The notes under the pieces are model-generated. The model saw only the letters and a list, made by a program, of their open reading frames with translations. It was not told where the DNA came from and did not search any database. A stretch of 37,885 bases of DNA from Actinomycetes bacterium (GTDB taxonomy: Bacteria; Actinomycetota; Actinomycetes; S36-B12; UBA5976): positions 6,529 through 44,413 of the forward strand of contig BJFU01000005.1 in the NCBI GenBank assembly GCA_014190035.1, given 5' to 3'. Below are positions 1 to 9,976 of the stretch, one piece after another. The translations under genes were made by a program, and so were the position numbers. The stretch's first letter is position 1. Each line of letters starts with the position of its first letter.

Positions 1-1673
<1,673 letters not shown>

Positions 1674-1690
1674 CACAAACTTCTAATTAT

Positions 1691-1713
1691 GTATTTCCTT
1701 TTAAAGGAAGTAC
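1691..1713 (+). other. Hairpin 1 in the 23S-5S spacer
   Basis: GTATTTCCTT and AAGGAAGTAC form a 10-bp stem with one T-G wobble around a TTA loop, just downstream of mature 23S. It has no T-tract, so it is more likely an rRNA processing structure than a terminator. Confidence 0.5.
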
Positions 1714-1735
1714 TCGCGTCCTCTATGCGGTTTTC

Positions 1736-1771
1736 GAGTTATGTATTGGTTATTTATCCGATACACAACTC
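1736..1771 (+). other. Hairpin 2 in the 23S-5S spacer
   Basis: GAGTTATGTATTGG pairs with CCGATACACAACTC (14 positions, one A-C mismatch, one G-T wobble) around an 8-nt loop TTATTTAT. It ends 6 nt before the 5S gene. A long stem here suits a double-strand-specific RNase processing site separating 23S and 5S; that role is inferred. Confidence 0.5.
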
Positions 1772-1777
1772 AATAAA

Positions 1778-1896
1778 GTTACGGTGATCATGGCGAGAGG
1801 GAAACGCCCAGCTCCATTCCGAACCTGGAAGCTAAGCCTCTCAGCGCCGATGGTACTTCTCGGGAGACCGGGTGGGAGAGTAGGACGTTGCCGGAC
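1778..1896 (+). rRNA. rrf: 5S ribosomal RNA
   Basis: About 119 nt with the classic 5S core: GCGAGAGGGAAACGCCC, CCATTCCGAACCTGGAAGCTAAG, CAGCGCCGATGGTACT and GTGGGAGAGTAGGACG. The 5' CGGTG and 3' TGCCG ends can pair as the terminal stem. It lies about 105 nt after 23S, the usual rRNA operon order, and is followed at once by a terminator. Ends are accurate to a few bases. Confidence 0.95.
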
Positions 1897-1901
1897 ATAT
1901 A

Positions 1902-1938
1902 AAAATATCCACCTGTAAAAAGGTGGATATTTTGTTTT
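1902..1938 (+). terminator. Rho-independent terminator of the rRNA operon
   Basis: AAAATATCCACCT and AGGTGGATATTTT form a perfect 13-bp stem around loop GTAAAA, followed by GTTTT. It starts 6 nt after 5S and closes the rRNA operon. The A-rich 5' flank means it could also work on the opposite strand. Confidence 0.93.
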
Positions 1939-1959
1939 ATAAACCTGCTTAGATTGTTT

Positions 1960-1987
1960 TTAACACATACATAGATAAGGATGTAAT
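1960..1987 (+). promoter_or_regulatory. Candidate promoter of the TPR-nagD-tlyA-nadK-recN operon
   Basis: TTAACA (1960-1965, 5/6 to TTGACA), a 16-bp spacer and TGTAAT (1982-1987, 5/6 to TATAAT) stand after the rRNA terminator. The -10 box ends 6 nt before the ATG at 1994, so transcription would begin at or next to the start codon (leaderless mRNA, common in Actinobacteria). An alternative is a weak ribosome site AAGGA at 1977-1981 served by an upstream promoter. Confidence 0.5.
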
Positions 1988-1993
1988 TTCTTC

Positions 1994-2653
1994 ATGGATG
2001 AATTAAAAGTTCCAGATGAAATTACTGGGAAAGAATTAGCACCGGAAATTAAAGCTGAATTAAGAACTTTGCCTGAAGGCTTAGCACTTTTTGTGTCCAG
2101 ACATTTAGTTGCAGCTGGAGAATATGTTGATACAGATCCTGAATTAGCACTTAAACATGCAAAGGAAGCAAATGTTGCAGCAGCTTCTCGTTTAGCAATT
2201 GTCAGAGAAGCAGTTGGTGTAACTGCTTATCACGCTGGAGATTTTAAACTAGCACTATCAGAATTGCGAACTGCTCGAAGAATTAGTGGTCGTCCCGATT
2301 CATTAGCAATGATTGCAGATTGTGAAAGAGCACTGGGTAGACCTGAAAAATCTGTCGAGTGTGGAAACGAAAAAGACTTACACAAGATGGATAGAGCTGA
2401 TTATCACGAACTAATGCTGGTAATAGCTGGAGCAAGACAGGATTTAGGTCAAGTTGATGCAGGACTGGCATTAGCAAAAATACCTGAATTTAACACAGGA
2501 AAACCAGCAGAATCTGTGGCAAGACTCAGATTTGTTTATGCTAAAACACTTAAAGATTTAGGCAGAGATGAAGAATCTCAAACGTGGTTTAAAAAAACAG
2601 TTGAAATAGATCCAAATGATTTCACTGGTGCTAAAGAATTTTTGGCAAAATAA
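1994..2653 (+). CDS. Tetratricopeptide-repeat protein (Rv1691-like)
   Basis: A 219-aa, all-helical soluble protein with no signal peptide or membrane segment. TPR-like helix pairs are visible at about residues 50-120 (DPELALKHAKEAN; AYHAGDFKLALSELRTARR) and 175-210 (AKTLKDLGRDEESQTWFKKTVEIDP, an almost canonical TPR). In M. tuberculosis a TPR gene (Rv1691) precedes the same HAD phosphatase and tlyA, so this is most likely its orthologue. TPRs bind other proteins; the partner is unknown. It heads the operon, starts with ATG after a candidate leaderless promoter, and its TAA overlaps the ATG of the next gene (TAATG). Identification rests on repeat pattern and position; the biochemical role is not known to me. 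Confidence 0.8.
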   Translation: MDELKVPDEITGKELAPEIKAELRTLPEGLALFVSRHLVAAGEYVDTDPELALKHAKEANVAAASRLAIVREAVGVTAYHAGDFKLALSELRTARRISGRPDSLAMIADCERALGRPEKSVECGNEKDLHKMDRADYHELMLVIAGARQDLGQVDAGLALAKIPEFNTGKPAESVARLRFVYAKTLKDLGRDEESQTWFKKTVEIDPNDFTGAKEFLAK

Positions 2654-3459
2654 TGGCATTAATTGATTCCTATGATTGTGTGCTACTAGATCTTGATGGG
2701 GTTGTTTACTTAGGGAAAACTCCTATAGAAAATGCAGTTAAAACGATCAAAGAATTACAGTCAAGAAAAGTTAATATTGCAGTCATTACAAATAATGGTT
2801 CAGTTACCGCAAAAAGTGTTAGTAAGTGGATGAAAGATTTTGGTTTAGATTTAAAAGCGTCTTCTATCGTGACTAGTTCTCAAACTCTATGTTGGTATCT
2901 CAAAGAAAATTATCCTAAATCAAGCAAGGTTTTAGTAGTCGGTAGTGAGGGATTAAAAAAATCTGTCACTGATGCAGGATTCAAAGTCGTCACGAAGGCT
3001 GATAAAGAGCCGGTAGTTGTGGTTAATGGAATTGATGCAGATATTGCACAAAAAGATTTAGCTGAAATGTGTTATGCCATAAGTAAAGGTGTGCCTTGGG
3101 TTTCTACCAATGGTGATTACACCTTTCCCACTGAAAAAGGTTTAGCTCCTGGAAATGGTGCTTTCAATGCTTTGATCACTTCAATTACTGGAAAAAGTCC
3201 ATTGTTAATGGGCAAACCTGAACCTCACATGTTTAAACAAGCAGCAGAATTATTTGCCAGCAAGAACCCGATAGTGGTGGGAGATCGTCTAGACACTGAT
3301 ATTCAAGGAGCAAACAAGGCAGGATTTAAGTCCATGTGTGTTTTGACTGGAGTAAGTGACATGGCCCAGATCCAGCAAGCACCTTTGTCCACAGCCCCGA
3401 CTTATGTCGGAAAAGACTTGAGCGCTCTCATCGATAACAACTATTTAGTAAGTTGGTAG
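2653..3459 (+). CDS. HAD-superfamily phosphatase, NagD / glycerol-3-phosphate phosphatase type
   Basis: A 268-aa cytosolic hydrolase of the NagD-like HAD group (Rv1692 relative, which dephosphorylates glycerol-3-phosphate). All four HAD motifs are present: DLDGV at 13-17 (nucleophile and acid/base Asp), ITNNGS at 45-50, GKPEPHMF with Lys188, and VGDRLDTD at 209-216 for Mg2+. The roughly 140-residue insert between motifs II and III is the C2-type cap. The start ATG overlaps the upstream stop by one base, so translation is probably coupled. In mycobacteria the enzyme is linked to recycling glycerol-3-phosphate from phospholipid breakdown. Substrate here is inferred; another small phosphorylated metabolite is possible. 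Confidence 0.88.
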   Translation: MALIDSYDCVLLDLDGVVYLGKTPIENAVKTIKELQSRKVNIAVITNNGSVTAKSVSKWMKDFGLDLKASSIVTSSQTLCWYLKENYPKSSKVLVVGSEGLKKSVTDAGFKVVTKADKEPVVVVNGIDADIAQKDLAEMCYAISKGVPWVSTNGDYTFPTEKGLAPGNGAFNALITSITGKSPLLMGKPEPHMFKQAAELFASKNPIVVGDRLDTDIQGANKAGFKSMCVLTGVSDMAQIQQAPLSTAPTYVGKDLSALIDNNYLVSW

Positions 3460-3461
3460 TC

Positions 3462-3677
3462 ATGGAAAACACATTTGAACCAGAAATAGCCCAAAATCAT
3501 CAATCAGAATTATCTCTTGGCGCTCTTAAACCAATCATCCCAAGTGGTGATGGTCGAGTAGATGGTGCAACTGAAAGATTAAATGAATTAACAAATTTGC
3601 CTGCCATTGAACACGTGGCAGTTTATGAAGACGTGCATCGTCGTTTGCATGATGCCTTAACCGATAACTCAGAGTGA
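3462..3677 (+). CDS. Small conserved actinobacterial protein (Rv1693 position)
   Basis: A 71-aa protein with no assigned function. The N-terminal third is acidic and looks disordered; the C-terminal half, with GDGRVDGATERLNEL and EHVAVYEDVHRRLHDAL, is helical and resembles a short conserved protein found in actinobacteria between the HAD phosphatase and tlyA genes. I take the ATG at 3462, two bases after the upstream stop, instead of the TTG at 3453 used in the ORF track, because ATG is stronger and TTG lies inside the previous gene. Its TGA overlaps the GTG of tlyA. Constant linkage to TlyA suggests a role in ribosome modification or translation, but nothing in the sequence proves it. Confidence 0.75.
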   Translation: MENTFEPEIAQNHQSELSLGALKPIIPSGDGRVDGATERLNELTNLPAIEHVAVYEDVHRRLHDALTDNSE

Positions 3678-4468
3678 CACTTAACAGATTAGATCAAGAA
3701 TTAGTCAGGCGAGGTTTAGCTAGATCTCGCGAAGTTGCCATTGAATTAATTAACTCAGGCTCTGTCTTAGTAGATCACGTTCCAGCTCTTAAACCTGACA
3801 GAAGAGTAAATAATGAAGTTTCAATTGTTATTGAAACTGAAGTTGATCACTACGTCAGTCGTGGAGCACACAAATTAATTAGTGCTCTAGATGAATGGTC
3901 AGAAGTTAATGTTGAGAATCAAGTTTGTTTGGATGCAGGATCTTCCACAGGCGGCTTTAGCCAGGTCCTTTTAGAAAGAAAAGCTGCGAAAGTTTTTTGC
4001 GTTGATGTTGGTTATGGCCAACTTGCTTGGGAAGTAAGAAATCATCCTCAAGTAGTTGTTATGGAAAGAACCAATATTCGAAATATGCCAGCTGAAACAT
4101 TGCAACCTGTGCCAAGCATTGTGGTGGCCGATTTATCTTTCATTTCACTTTCCCAAGTTCTTCCAGCTTTAATTGCTAATGCTGCATTAGATGCAGATTT
4201 TCTATTAATGGTTAAACCTCAATTTGAAGTGGGCAAAGATTCTTTAGGTGCTGGGGGAGTTGTTAGAGATCCAGAATTGCGAAGAGATGCCATTAGAAAA
4301 GTAGTCGATTCAGGTGCACAACTTGGATTAGGCTGTAACGGAGTTGTGGCTTCTGCTCTTCCAGGACCAAAGGGCAATGTTGAATACTTTGTATGGTTGA
4401 AAAAAGGCGGAGCGACAATTAGTGACAAAGAAATAGAAGACGCCATTGCCAAAGGACCTCAATCGTGA
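3674..4468 (+). CDS. tlyA: TlyA, 16S/23S rRNA (cytidine-2'-O)-methyltransferase
   Basis: TlyA 2'-O-methylates C1409 of 16S and C1920 of 23S rRNA in mycobacteria, and its loss gives capreomycin resistance. The 264-aa protein has an N-terminal S4 RNA-binding domain (RLDQELVRRGLARSRE onward, about 4-60), then a Rossmann methyltransferase with SAM motif LDAGSSTGGF at 86-95. The expected K-D-K-E catalytic tetrad is present at Lys67 (SRGAHK), Asp153 (ADLSF), Lys181 (MVKPQFEVG) and Glu237 (NVEYF). The GTG start sits in GTGA, overlapping the upstream stop by 4 nt, so translation should be coupled. Length and order (before nadK, recN) match the mycobacterial locus. Confidence 0.95.
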   Translation: MTLNRLDQELVRRGLARSREVAIELINSGSVLVDHVPALKPDRRVNNEVSIVIETEVDHYVSRGAHKLISALDEWSEVNVENQVCLDAGSSTGGFSQVLLERKAAKVFCVDVGYGQLAWEVRNHPQVVVMERTNIRNMPAETLQPVPSIVVADLSFISLSQVLPALIANAALDADFLLMVKPQFEVGKDSLGAGGVVRDPELRRDAIRKVVDSGAQLGLGCNGVVASALPGPKGNVEYFVWLKKGGATISDKEIEDAIAKGPQS

Positions 4469-5364
4469 GTAACAAACCAATCGTCTTAATTCTTTTACAC
4501 AATGATTCTGTTGAGGCCAATAAAATTGCAGCTCAAGTCTGTCAACAATTAAATAAAGCGCAAGTCTCAATTTGTGCTCTCGCCAGCGATAAAAAATTAG
4601 TACAAACTCAAGGCTTTGAAATTGATGAATTCATCAAAGGCAAAAGTGCCAATCCAAATCTTGCTTTAGTTTTTGGTGGAGACGGAACAATTCTTCGAGC
4701 CGTTGAAGTTACTAGAAAATCAAATATTCCAGTTTTGGGCATAAATCTTGGCCATGTTGGCTTTTTAGCTGAAGCAGAAGTTGAACACATTGAAGATGTT
4801 GTTAAAGCAATTGTTGAACATAAATGGGTGGAGGAACAAAGACTTGCCATCGAAGTAGTCGTTACAAAGGATAATGAAATAGTTTTTGAATCATTTGCGC
4901 TAAATGATGTGGCAATTGAAAAATCTGAACCTGGTCATATGTTTGATTTGATTTTAGAAATTGATGGCAAACCTGTTTCTAGATTATGGGGAGATGGCAT
5001 AGTTTTGGCCACTCCAACCGGATCAACTGCTTATGCCTTTAGTGCTGGCGGTCCAGTTATTTGGCCAAGTGTTGAAGCTTTAGTTGTTGTTCCCATAAGT
5101 GCTCATGCTTTATTTGCAAAACCTTTAGTTGTTGATACAAAATCTGTTATTGCCATTGAAGTTCCTCATGATGGTGCAAATGGTCATTTAACAGCAGATG
5201 GTAGAAGAGCATTTGATTTATTCCCTGGAATGCGAATTGAAGTTAAGAAGTCAAATAATTATGTGCATTTGGCAAGATTAGGAAATGAATCTTTTTCTCA
5301 GCGTTTAGTTAAAAAGTTTCAATTACCCGTTGAGGGCTGGCGCGGAACTAATAAGCGTAAATGA
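4465..5364 (+). CDS. nadK: NAD kinase
   Basis: NadK phosphorylates NAD+ to NADP+, the only route to NADP(H). The 299-aa protein has the diagnostic GGDGT at 71-75, the NLGHVGFLAE segment near 94-103, and the glycine-rich TPTGSTAYAFSAGGP NAD-binding loop near 174-188. Length is normal for the bacterial enzyme. The GTG start overlaps the tlyA stop (GTGA), and the nadK stop overlaps the recN start (ATGA); the tlyA-nadK-recN order is a long-standing conserved trio in Gram-positive bacteria. No regulatory signal of its own is seen, so it depends on the operon promoter. Confidence 0.95.
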   Translation: MSNKPIVLILLHNDSVEANKIAAQVCQQLNKAQVSICALASDKKLVQTQGFEIDEFIKGKSANPNLALVFGGDGTILRAVEVTRKSNIPVLGINLGHVGFLAEAEVEHIEDVVKAIVEHKWVEEQRLAIEVVVTKDNEIVFESFALNDVAIEKSEPGHMFDLILEIDGKPVSRLWGDGIVLATPTGSTAYAFSAGGPVIWPSVEALVVVPISAHALFAKPLVVDTKSVIAIEVPHDGANGHLTADGRRAFDLFPGMRIEVKKSNNYVHLARLGNESFSQRLVKKFQLPVEGWRGTNKRK

Positions 5365-7100
5365 TTAATGATCTGCGGATTCAAAATATAGGTGTAATTG
5401 AAGACGTCTCACTAGAGATGTCTAAAGGTTTCACAGTATTAACTGGTGAAACCGGTGCTGGAAAAACAATGATCCTCACGGCTTTTCAAATGGTAATTGG
5501 TGAAAAAGTTGATAGCAATCTAGTTCGAGCAAATGAAAAAACAGCAATTGTTGAAGCATTTATACAAGTTCCTGATGACAAAGAGATTAGAAATCGTTTA
5601 GAAGAGCTAGATATTTCTATTGAAGATGGTGGAACTCAACTAAGTAGAACCATTGCTCGTGAGGGTAGGGGAAAGATAATTCTGGGGGGAAGATCAATTC
5701 CTAATTCAGCACTAGAAGAACTCACCCAAAATTCAATCACAATTCATGGTCAAGGTGACCAAGTTTTGTTGAATAAATCTTCTTACCAACGTGAATTAAT
5801 TGATCAGTTCGCTGGAGAAAAGCATCAGAATCAACTAATTTCATATCAAGCAGAATTTACCAAATTCACCATTCTGAAAAAGAAATTAGAAGAATTAAAA
5901 AAGGCGGGAACGCAGAATGCCCTTCGCATCTCTCAACTCCAAGAATCGGTCAAAGAGTTAACTGAAGCAAATCTAGAAATTGACGAAGAAATCACCATCA
6001 CCGAAAGAATTAACCTGATTAACAACAGTGAAGATATCTTTGAGTCACTGGCTTTGGCAGATAAATTGCTAAATGGTGGGGAAGATTCAGCTAGTTCAAT
6101 ATCTAACTCGATTAATCAGGCCCGCAAATCTTTAGATTCAGCAGCTGCTAAAAGTGAGAGAATTGCATCTTTGCGAGATCAGATAGCAAACCTTGAAATA
6201 GAAATTTCTTCAGTTGCAAGAGATGTAAATCGGGATTTGGCCTCATTAGATAGAGATCCAGCCACAATAGACAAATTAGAGTCCAGAAGAGCACTCATTA
6301 AAAAACTTTTAGTCAAATACGGTCCAACTTCTAAAGAAGCTATAGAAAAAATAGCAATCTTTACCAGTGAACTAGCGGAGAATGAAGATCTTCCTACTGC
6401 AATCTCAAATGTTGAGAAAGAATTAGTTTCAGTGATTAAAGATTTATCTTCAATTGGTCAATCGCTTCATGATAATCGTGTTAAAGCCGCTACTGATATA
6501 TCCAAATCTATAGAGAAAGAATTGAAATCACTTTCCATTCCAAATGCTCGATTTCAGGTTGGAATTGAAACCAGTGAGGATCCTCAAGGGTTGAGCATAA
6601 AACTTGATGGAAAAAATCAAACATTGCATTTTGATAATTACGGTGTTGATCAAATCACTTTTGAATTTTCAGCAAACCCAGGCCAGCCACTTCGTCCTAT
6701 CTCAAAAGTGGCAAGTGGGGGTGAAATGTCTCGCATCATGTTAGCTATTGAATTGGTTTTCTCACAAAGTGTTGCTGCAAAAACTATGATCTTTGATGAA
6801 GTTGATGCCGGCATTGGTGGAGCAGCCGCAATTGAAGTTGGCAAGCGTTTACAAGCACTGGCAAAGCATCATCAGATTGTCGTTGTCACTCATCTTCCTC
6901 AAGTTGCTGCTTTTGCTGATAAACATTTAAAGGTTGAAAAATCTGCCTCAGGAAATGTCACTACATCAAGTGTTACCGAACTTGACCAGAAGGCACGAGT
7001 CACAGAAATAGCTCGGATGATGGCAGGAATCGAAGACTCAACCTCAGCGCTAGAACACGCACGCGAACTCCTGGAGATGTCTAACAGCAAGTCGTTATAG
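5361..7100 (+). CDS. recN: DNA repair protein RecN
   Basis: RecN is an SMC-like ATPase recruited to double-strand breaks, where it promotes RecA-dependent recombination. The 579-aa protein has Walker A GETGAGKT at 29-36, long coiled-coil arms (about 150-370, rich in E/K/L with IxELxEA-type heptads), then the ABC signature ASGGEMSRIMLAIE (about 451-464), Walker B TMIFDEVDAGIGG and the H-loop THLPQVAAFADKH. The ATG lies in ATGA overlapping the nadK stop. This is the last gene of the run; SteA and MctB genes that follow recN in mycobacteria are absent here, and pyrG comes next after 63 nt. Confidence 0.95.
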   Translation: MINDLRIQNIGVIEDVSLEMSKGFTVLTGETGAGKTMILTAFQMVIGEKVDSNLVRANEKTAIVEAFIQVPDDKEIRNRLEELDISIEDGGTQLSRTIAREGRGKIILGGRSIPNSALEELTQNSITIHGQGDQVLLNKSSYQRELIDQFAGEKHQNQLISYQAEFTKFTILKKKLEELKKAGTQNALRISQLQESVKELTEANLEIDEEITITERINLINNSEDIFESLALADKLLNGGEDSASSISNSINQARKSLDSAAAKSERIASLRDQIANLEIEISSVARDVNRDLASLDRDPATIDKLESRRALIKKLLVKYGPTSKEAIEKIAIFTSELAENEDLPTAISNVEKELVSVIKDLSSIGQSLHDNRVKAATDISKSIEKELKSLSIPNARFQVGIETSEDPQGLSIKLDGKNQTLHFDNYGVDQITFEFSANPGQPLRPISKVASGGEMSRIMLAIELVFSQSVAAKTMIFDEVDAGIGGAAAIEVGKRLQALAKHHQIVVVTHLPQVAAFADKHLKVEKSASGNVTTSSVTELDQKARVTEIARMMAGIEDSTSALEHARELLEMSNSKSL

Positions 7101-7107
7101 GATGTAA

Positions 7108-7157
7108 TCCCGTGGGGTTAAGGTTTCTTAACTTTCATAAAAATTCTTACCACGGGA
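7108..7157 (+). promoter_or_regulatory. Nested inverted repeats in the pyrG leader, overlapping the ribosome-binding site
   Basis: TCCCGTGG (7108-7115) and CCACGGGA (7150-7157) are perfect 8-bp inverted arms. Between them GTTAAG/CTTAAC (7117-7122/7127-7132) form a smaller hairpin with loop GTTT. The right outer arm covers the GGGA of the likely ribosome site GGGAG, 5-8 nt before the TTG start of pyrG. If transcribed, the fold would hide that site. The inner hairpin followed by TTT could also be a weak attenuator. Function is inferred. Confidence 0.5.
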
Positions 7158-7163
7158 GTCAAA

Positions 7164-8792
7164 TTGTCAGCCGGAACTGTAAAACATATCTTCGTTACCG
7201 GTGGTGTCGCCTCTTCTCTTGGTAAAGGTCTTACTGCTTCTTCATTAGGAAACTTATTAGTTTCTCGCGGCTTAAAAGTAACAATGCAAAAACTTGATCC
7301 TTATTTGAATGTTGATCCAGGAACTATGAATCCTTTTCAACACGGTGAAGTGTTTGTCACTGAAGATGGTGGCGAAACAGATTTAGATGTTGGTCATTAT
7401 GAAAGATTTCTAGATGTTGAATTATCAAAATCAGCAAATGTTACAACTGGTCAAGTTTATTCAAGTGTTATTGCCAGAGAAAGACGCGGAGAATATTTAG
7501 GAGATACCGTTCAAGTTATTCCTCACATTACAAATGAAATTAAAGGTCGAATTAGAGGAATGGCGTCAGCTGATGTTGATGTAGTCATCACTGAAATTGG
7601 TGGCACTGTTGGAGATATTGAATCATTACCGTTTTTAGAAGCTGTTAGACAAATTCGTCATGAAATAGGACGAGAAAATACTTTCTTCTTACACGTAAGT
7701 TTATTGCCATATATTGGTCCATCTGGAGAACAAAAAACTAAACCAACTCAACACAGTGTTGCCTCAATGAGAAGTATTGGTTTACAGCCTGACGCAATTG
7801 TGCTTCGTTCAGATCGTGAAGTTCCAGATCATATTAAGAAAAAGATTTCGATGATGTGTGACGTCGACCAAGAAGGTGTTGTGGCAGCAGTTGATGCACC
7901 AAGTATTTATGACATTCCTCGAGTGCTACATCGTGAAGGATTAGACGCATTTGTAATTAGAAGATTGGGTTTGCCTTTTAGAGATGTTAATTGGAAGAGT
8001 TGGGATGCACTTCTAGAACGAGTTCATAAACCAGCTCATGAAGTAACAGTTGGTTTAGTTGGGAAATACATAGATCTTCCAGATGCATATTTGTCAGTAT
8101 CCGAAGCTCTACGTGCTGGCGGTTTTGCAAACAATGCACGAGTAACTATCAAATGGGTTGCCTCAGATGATTGCGAAACTCCTGAAGGTGCTGCAAAAGT
8201 CTTAAAGGATGTTGATGCAGTTTTGGTTCCAGGTGGTTTTGGAGTAAGAGGAATCGAAGGAAAACTTGGCGCTTTAACTTACACTCGCAAAAATAAGATT
8301 CCAACTTTAGGGATTTGCTTAGGATTGCAATGCATGGTTATTGAATTTGCTCGAGAAGTTGCCTCAATGCCTGGAGCCTCATCTTTGGAATTTGATTCAG
8401 ACACTGCTTATCCCGTAATTGCCACAATGGCTGATCAAGTTGAAATTGTTAATGGCAAAAAAGATATGGGCGCATCAATGCGCTTAGGAAGTTTTCCAGC
8501 ACATTTGAAAGCTAATTCAATTGTCCATGAAGTGTATGGAGCAAGTGTCATAAATGAAAGACATCGTCACAGATATGAAGTTAACAATGAATATCGCGAC
8601 AAGTTATCTGAACAAGGTTTGATTTTCTCAGGATTATCACCTGATGGGAAACTTGTTGAGTTTATTGAACTTGATAAAAAGGATCACCCATACTATGTCG
8701 CAACCCAAGCCCATCCTGAATTTAAATCAAGACCGACAAAAGCTCATCCTTTGTTCGAAGGATTAGTCAAAGCCGTGCTTAATTCACGATAA
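7164..8792 (+). CDS. pyrG: CTP synthase
   Basis: PyrG makes CTP from UTP with ATP and glutamine. The 542-aa protein has the N-terminal synthase domain ([20 protein letters not shown] at about 7-26, the P-loop) and a C-terminal class I glutamine amidotransferase domain with GICLGLQC, nucleophile Cys385, and the His/Glu pair in AHPEF near residue 513. TTG is the start: it is preceded by GGGAG at good spacing and yields the usual short N-terminus before KHIFVTGG. The leader has nested inverted repeats whose right arm covers the ribosome site, so expression may be tuned at RNA level, as pyrG is by CTP in other Gram-positives through a different leader. The flanking NUDIX gene of mycobacteria is absent. 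Confidence 0.97.
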   Translation: MSAGTVKHIFVTGGVASSLGKGLTASSLGNLLVSRGLKVTMQKLDPYLNVDPGTMNPFQHGEVFVTEDGGETDLDVGHYERFLDVELSKSANVTTGQVYSSVIARERRGEYLGDTVQVIPHITNEIKGRIRGMASADVDVVITEIGGTVGDIESLPFLEAVRQIRHEIGRENTFFLHVSLLPYIGPSGEQKTKPTQHSVASMRSIGLQPDAIVLRSDREVPDHIKKKISMMCDVDQEGVVAAVDAPSIYDIPRVLHREGLDAFVIRRLGLPFRDVNWKSWDALLERVHKPAHEVTVGLVGKYIDLPDAYLSVSEALRAGGFANNARVTIKWVASDDCETPEGAAKVLKDVDAVLVPGGFGVRGIEGKLGALTYTRKNKIPTLGICLGLQCMVIEFAREVASMPGASSLEFDSDTAYPVIATMADQVEIVNGKKDMGASMRLGSFPAHLKANSIVHEVYGASVINERHRHRYEVNNEYRDKLSEQGLIFSGLSPDGKLVEFIELDKKDHPYYVATQAHPEFKSRPTKAHPLFEGLVKAVLNSR

Positions 8793-8794
8793 AT

Positions 8795-8825
8795 TTGGAA
8801 TTAGCCAAATAAGCCGTAATATAGT
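8795..8825 (+). promoter_or_regulatory. Candidate promoter of ald-xerD
   Basis: TATAGT (8820-8825, TAnnnT type) lies about 33 nt before the ald start, with a weak TTGGAA (8795-8800) 19 bp upstream. The spacing is long and the -35 box is poor, so this is tentative. Confidence 0.35.
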
Positions 8826-8857
8826 TTGTTGGTAGGAAAATTAAAGGAGACCATTAA

Positions 8858-9976
8858 TTGTTAGTAGGCGTACCTAAGGAAATTAAGAATCACGAATATC
8901 GTGTAGCAATTACTCCTGCTGGAGTTGTAGAACTTATCAAAAATGGTCATCAAGTAATCGTTGAAAAAAATGCTGGAATCGGCTCTGCTATATCCGATAG
9001 CGAATATGAAAAAGCAGGCGCAAAAATTCTAAGCACCGCAGATGAAATCTGGGCGCAAGCCGATCTAATTTTGAAAGTTAAAGAACCAATTACAGTGGAA
9101 TATCCCAAAATGCGTAAAGGTCAAATCCTATTCACCTATCTGCATTTAGCAGCTTCAAAAGATTGTACTGATGCATTAATCAAATCTGGTACAACAGCTA
9201 TTGCCTATGAAACTGTTGAAACCGAAAATAGAGCATTGCCATTACTTGCTCCCATGTCTGAAGTTGCTGGAAGACTTGCACCACAAGTAGGTGCACATTC
9301 ACTATTGAAATTTCAAGGTGGTCGAGGATTGCTTTTAGGAGGAGTTCCAGGAGTTAAAAAAGGAAACGTAGTAATTATTGGTGGGGGAGTTTCAGGACTA
9401 CACGCTGCAACAATTGCTTTGGGATTTGAAGCAAACGTCACTATTTTAGATTTAAATGTTGAGAGATTAAAAGAATTGGATTTGATTTTTGATGGAAAAG
9501 TTCAAACTTTAGTTTCAAACGCATATGAAATTGAAAGATGTGTTCTAGAAGCAGATTTAGTAATAGGTGCGGTCTTGGTTCCAGGGGCAAAAGCACCAAA
9601 GCTTGTATCAAATGAACTTGTGAAAAGAATGAAACCAGGATCAGTTCTAGTTGATATTGCAATTGATCAAGGTGGATGTTTTGAAGATTCCAAAGCAACT
9701 ACACACGATGATCCAACTTATAAAATTCATAACTCAATCTTTTATTGCGTCGCCAATATGCCAGGATCTGTTCCAAATACTTCAACTTATGCATTAACAA
9801 ATGTGACCATGCCTTACGCCAAAGCCATTGCTAATAAAGGTTGGAAGAAAGCAATTGCTGATGATAAGTCCTTGAGATTGGGATTGAATGTTCATGAAGG
9901 TTTAATCACATACAAAGCAGTGGCCGATGCGTTTAATTTGGAATACACTCCAGCGGAGAAATTAATATCTGCATAA
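8858..9976 (+). CDS. ald: Alanine dehydrogenase
   Basis: Ald interconverts L-alanine and pyruvate plus ammonia with NAD(H). The 372-aa protein has the N-terminal signature VGVPKEIKNHEYRVAITP (3-20), the pyruvate-site segments KVKEP and FTYLHLA (near 72-96), the NAD-binding Rossmann stretch VVIIGGGVSGLHAA (about 171-184), and DIAIDQGG near 270. TTG is the start, set by AAAGGAGA 7-8 nt upstream and by agreement with the family N-terminus. Its TAA overlaps the xerD ATG (TAATG). It replaces the NUDIX gene found between pyrG and xerD in M. tuberculosis; streptomycetes also have ald in this neighbourhood, as I recall. It could feed alanine nitrogen into the cell or recycle pyruvate. Confidence 0.95.
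   Translation: MLVGVPKEIKNHEYRVAITPAGVVELIKNGHQVIVEKNAGIGSAISDSEYEKAGAKILSTADEIWAQADLILKVKEPITVEYPKMRKGQILFTYLHLAASKDCTDALIKSGTTAIAYETVETENRALPLLAPMSEVAGRLAPQVGAHSLLKFQGGRGLLLGGVPGVKKGNVVIIGGGVSGLHAATIALGFEANVTILDLNVERLKELDLIFDGKVQTLVSNAYEIERCVLEADLVIGAVLVPGAKAPKLVSNELVKRMKPGSVLVDIAIDQGGCFEDSKATTHDDPTYKIHNSIFYCVANMPGSVPNTSTYALTNVTMPYAKAIANKGWKKAIADDKSLRLGLNVHEGLITYKAVADAFNLEYTPAEKLISA

Noticed and set aside
3453-3461. TTG start of the small Rv1693-like gene
   Set aside because: It overlaps the previous stop, and ATG at 3462 is stronger and two bases after that stop.
8793-8810. Hairpin ATTTGG-AATTAG-CCAAAT after pyrG as a terminator
   Set aside because: A 6-bp AT-rich stem with no T-tract; too weak to call a terminator.
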